Positions 14,299 to 14,789 of a stretch of DNA of 14,789 bases are shown here, in pieces. The position numbers and the translations under genes are program-made. A model generated the notes under the pieces. The model ran no database searches, was not told the origin of the DNA, and was given only the letters and a program-made list of their open reading frames with translations. Each line of letters begins with the position of its first letter. Within the stretch, counting starts at the first letter, position 1. The DNA comes from an uncultured Actinomyces sp. (lineage in GTDB: Bacteria > Actinomycetota > Actinomycetes > Actinomycetales > Actinomycetaceae), in NCBI GenBank assembly GCA_937926195.1, contig CALEXZ010000040.1, positions 1 to 14,789 of the forward strand, written 5' to 3'.

Positions 14299-14789
14299 GC
14301 CGCGTCAGGCAGGAACCCCACCGATTCGACTCCGACGCCCAGCCGGACCCGGCCTCGGACGCGCCCCTCCTCCAGGTCCGCGGCCTCTCGGTCACCTTCC
14401 CCTCCGAGGACGGCCGCGTCCACGCGGTGCGCGGAGTCGACCTCGATGTGCGCCGCGGTGAGGTCCTCGCCCTGGTCGGCGAGTCCGGCTCGGGCAAATC
14501 CGTCACCTCGACGGCGGTCATGGGACTGCTCGACGAGACGGCCTCGGTCTCCGGGTCGGTCAGGCTCCACGGCACCGAGCTCCTCGGCCGCTCCGACTCC
14601 TACATGTCCCAGCTCCGCGGCTCCCAGATCGCCATGGTCTTCCAGGACCCGCTGTCCGCGCTCACCCCCGTGTACACGGTGGGCCAGCAGATCATTGAGG
14701 CGCTCAAGATCCACCGGCGCGGCATCAGTGACAAGGACGCGCGCAAGCGCGCCGTCGAGCTGCTCGACCTCGTGGGCATCCCCAACCCG
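14295..14789 (+). CDS. Peptide ABC transporter ATP-binding protein, DppD/OppD-type (partial, cut by window end)
   Basis: The first 165 residues of an ATPase that runs past the window end. The ATG at 14295 overlaps the permease stop, and GGAGG (14284-14288) is 6 nt upstream. After a roughly 24-residue polar start comes LLQVRGLSVTFPSEDG, then Walker A GESGSGKS at 62-69 and the Q-loop MVFQDPLSALTPVYTVGQQI. SALTPVYTVGQQ is the OppD/DppD-type continuation. The signature and Walker B lie beyond the window, so whether it is a single or fused double ATPase, like the one at 10336, cannot be decided. It completes the minimal core of the second transporter. Confidence 0.93.
   Translation, partial: MSRVRQEPHRFDSDAQPDPASDAPLLQVRGLSVTFPSEDGRVHAVRGVDLDVRRGEVLALVGESGSGKSVTSTAVMGLLDETASVSGSVRLHGTELLGRSDSYMSQLRGSQIAMVFQDPLSALTPVYTVGQQIIEALKIHRRGISDKDARKRAVELLDLVGIPNP

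Overview
The window is high-GC DNA with strong G/C third-position codon bias and an actinobacterial gene repertoire. The Tat-type lipoprotein, the peptide transporters and the many apparently leaderless genes suggest an Actinomyces/Schaalia-like actinomycete. That genus-level guess is inference from protein flavour, not a database result. I see no tRNA, rRNA, CRISPR, insertion sequence or phage gene, and no gene-free stretch longer than 300 bp.

Positions 1-6430 hold unlinked housekeeping and accessory genes, mostly single transcription units. These are a YchJ-type SEC-C protein, an Old Yellow Enzyme-type NADPH oxidoreductase on the minus strand, a YjjU-like patatin, a NUDIX hydrolase on the minus strand, a monoglyceride-lipase-like alpha/beta hydrolase, a stand-alone BioY biotin transporter subunit, and a YhbW-like flavin monooxygenase with a low-complexity insert. 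Five of these genes have a TANNNT -10 box only 6-7 nt before the start codon and no Shine-Dalgarno sequence, so they look leaderless.

Positions 6431-12120 hold a peptide ABC-transporter operon: substrate-binding lipoprotein, two permeases and a double ATPase, with Shine-Dalgarno sites and overlapping stop/start junctions. Positions 12121-14789 begin a second transporter of the same class, with two permeases and an ATPase cut by the window end. It has its own promoter candidate, and no binding protein precedes it here.

The main discovery is the binding protein at 6678-8318. Its mature chain is in circularly permuted order: the segment that normally ends an OppA/DppA-type protein directly follows the signal peptide and linker. 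The normal N-terminal and middle parts come next, and the protein stops where the moved segment would usually begin. Other points of interest are a 19-bp stem-loop between this gene and its permease, and dyads overlapping several promoters.
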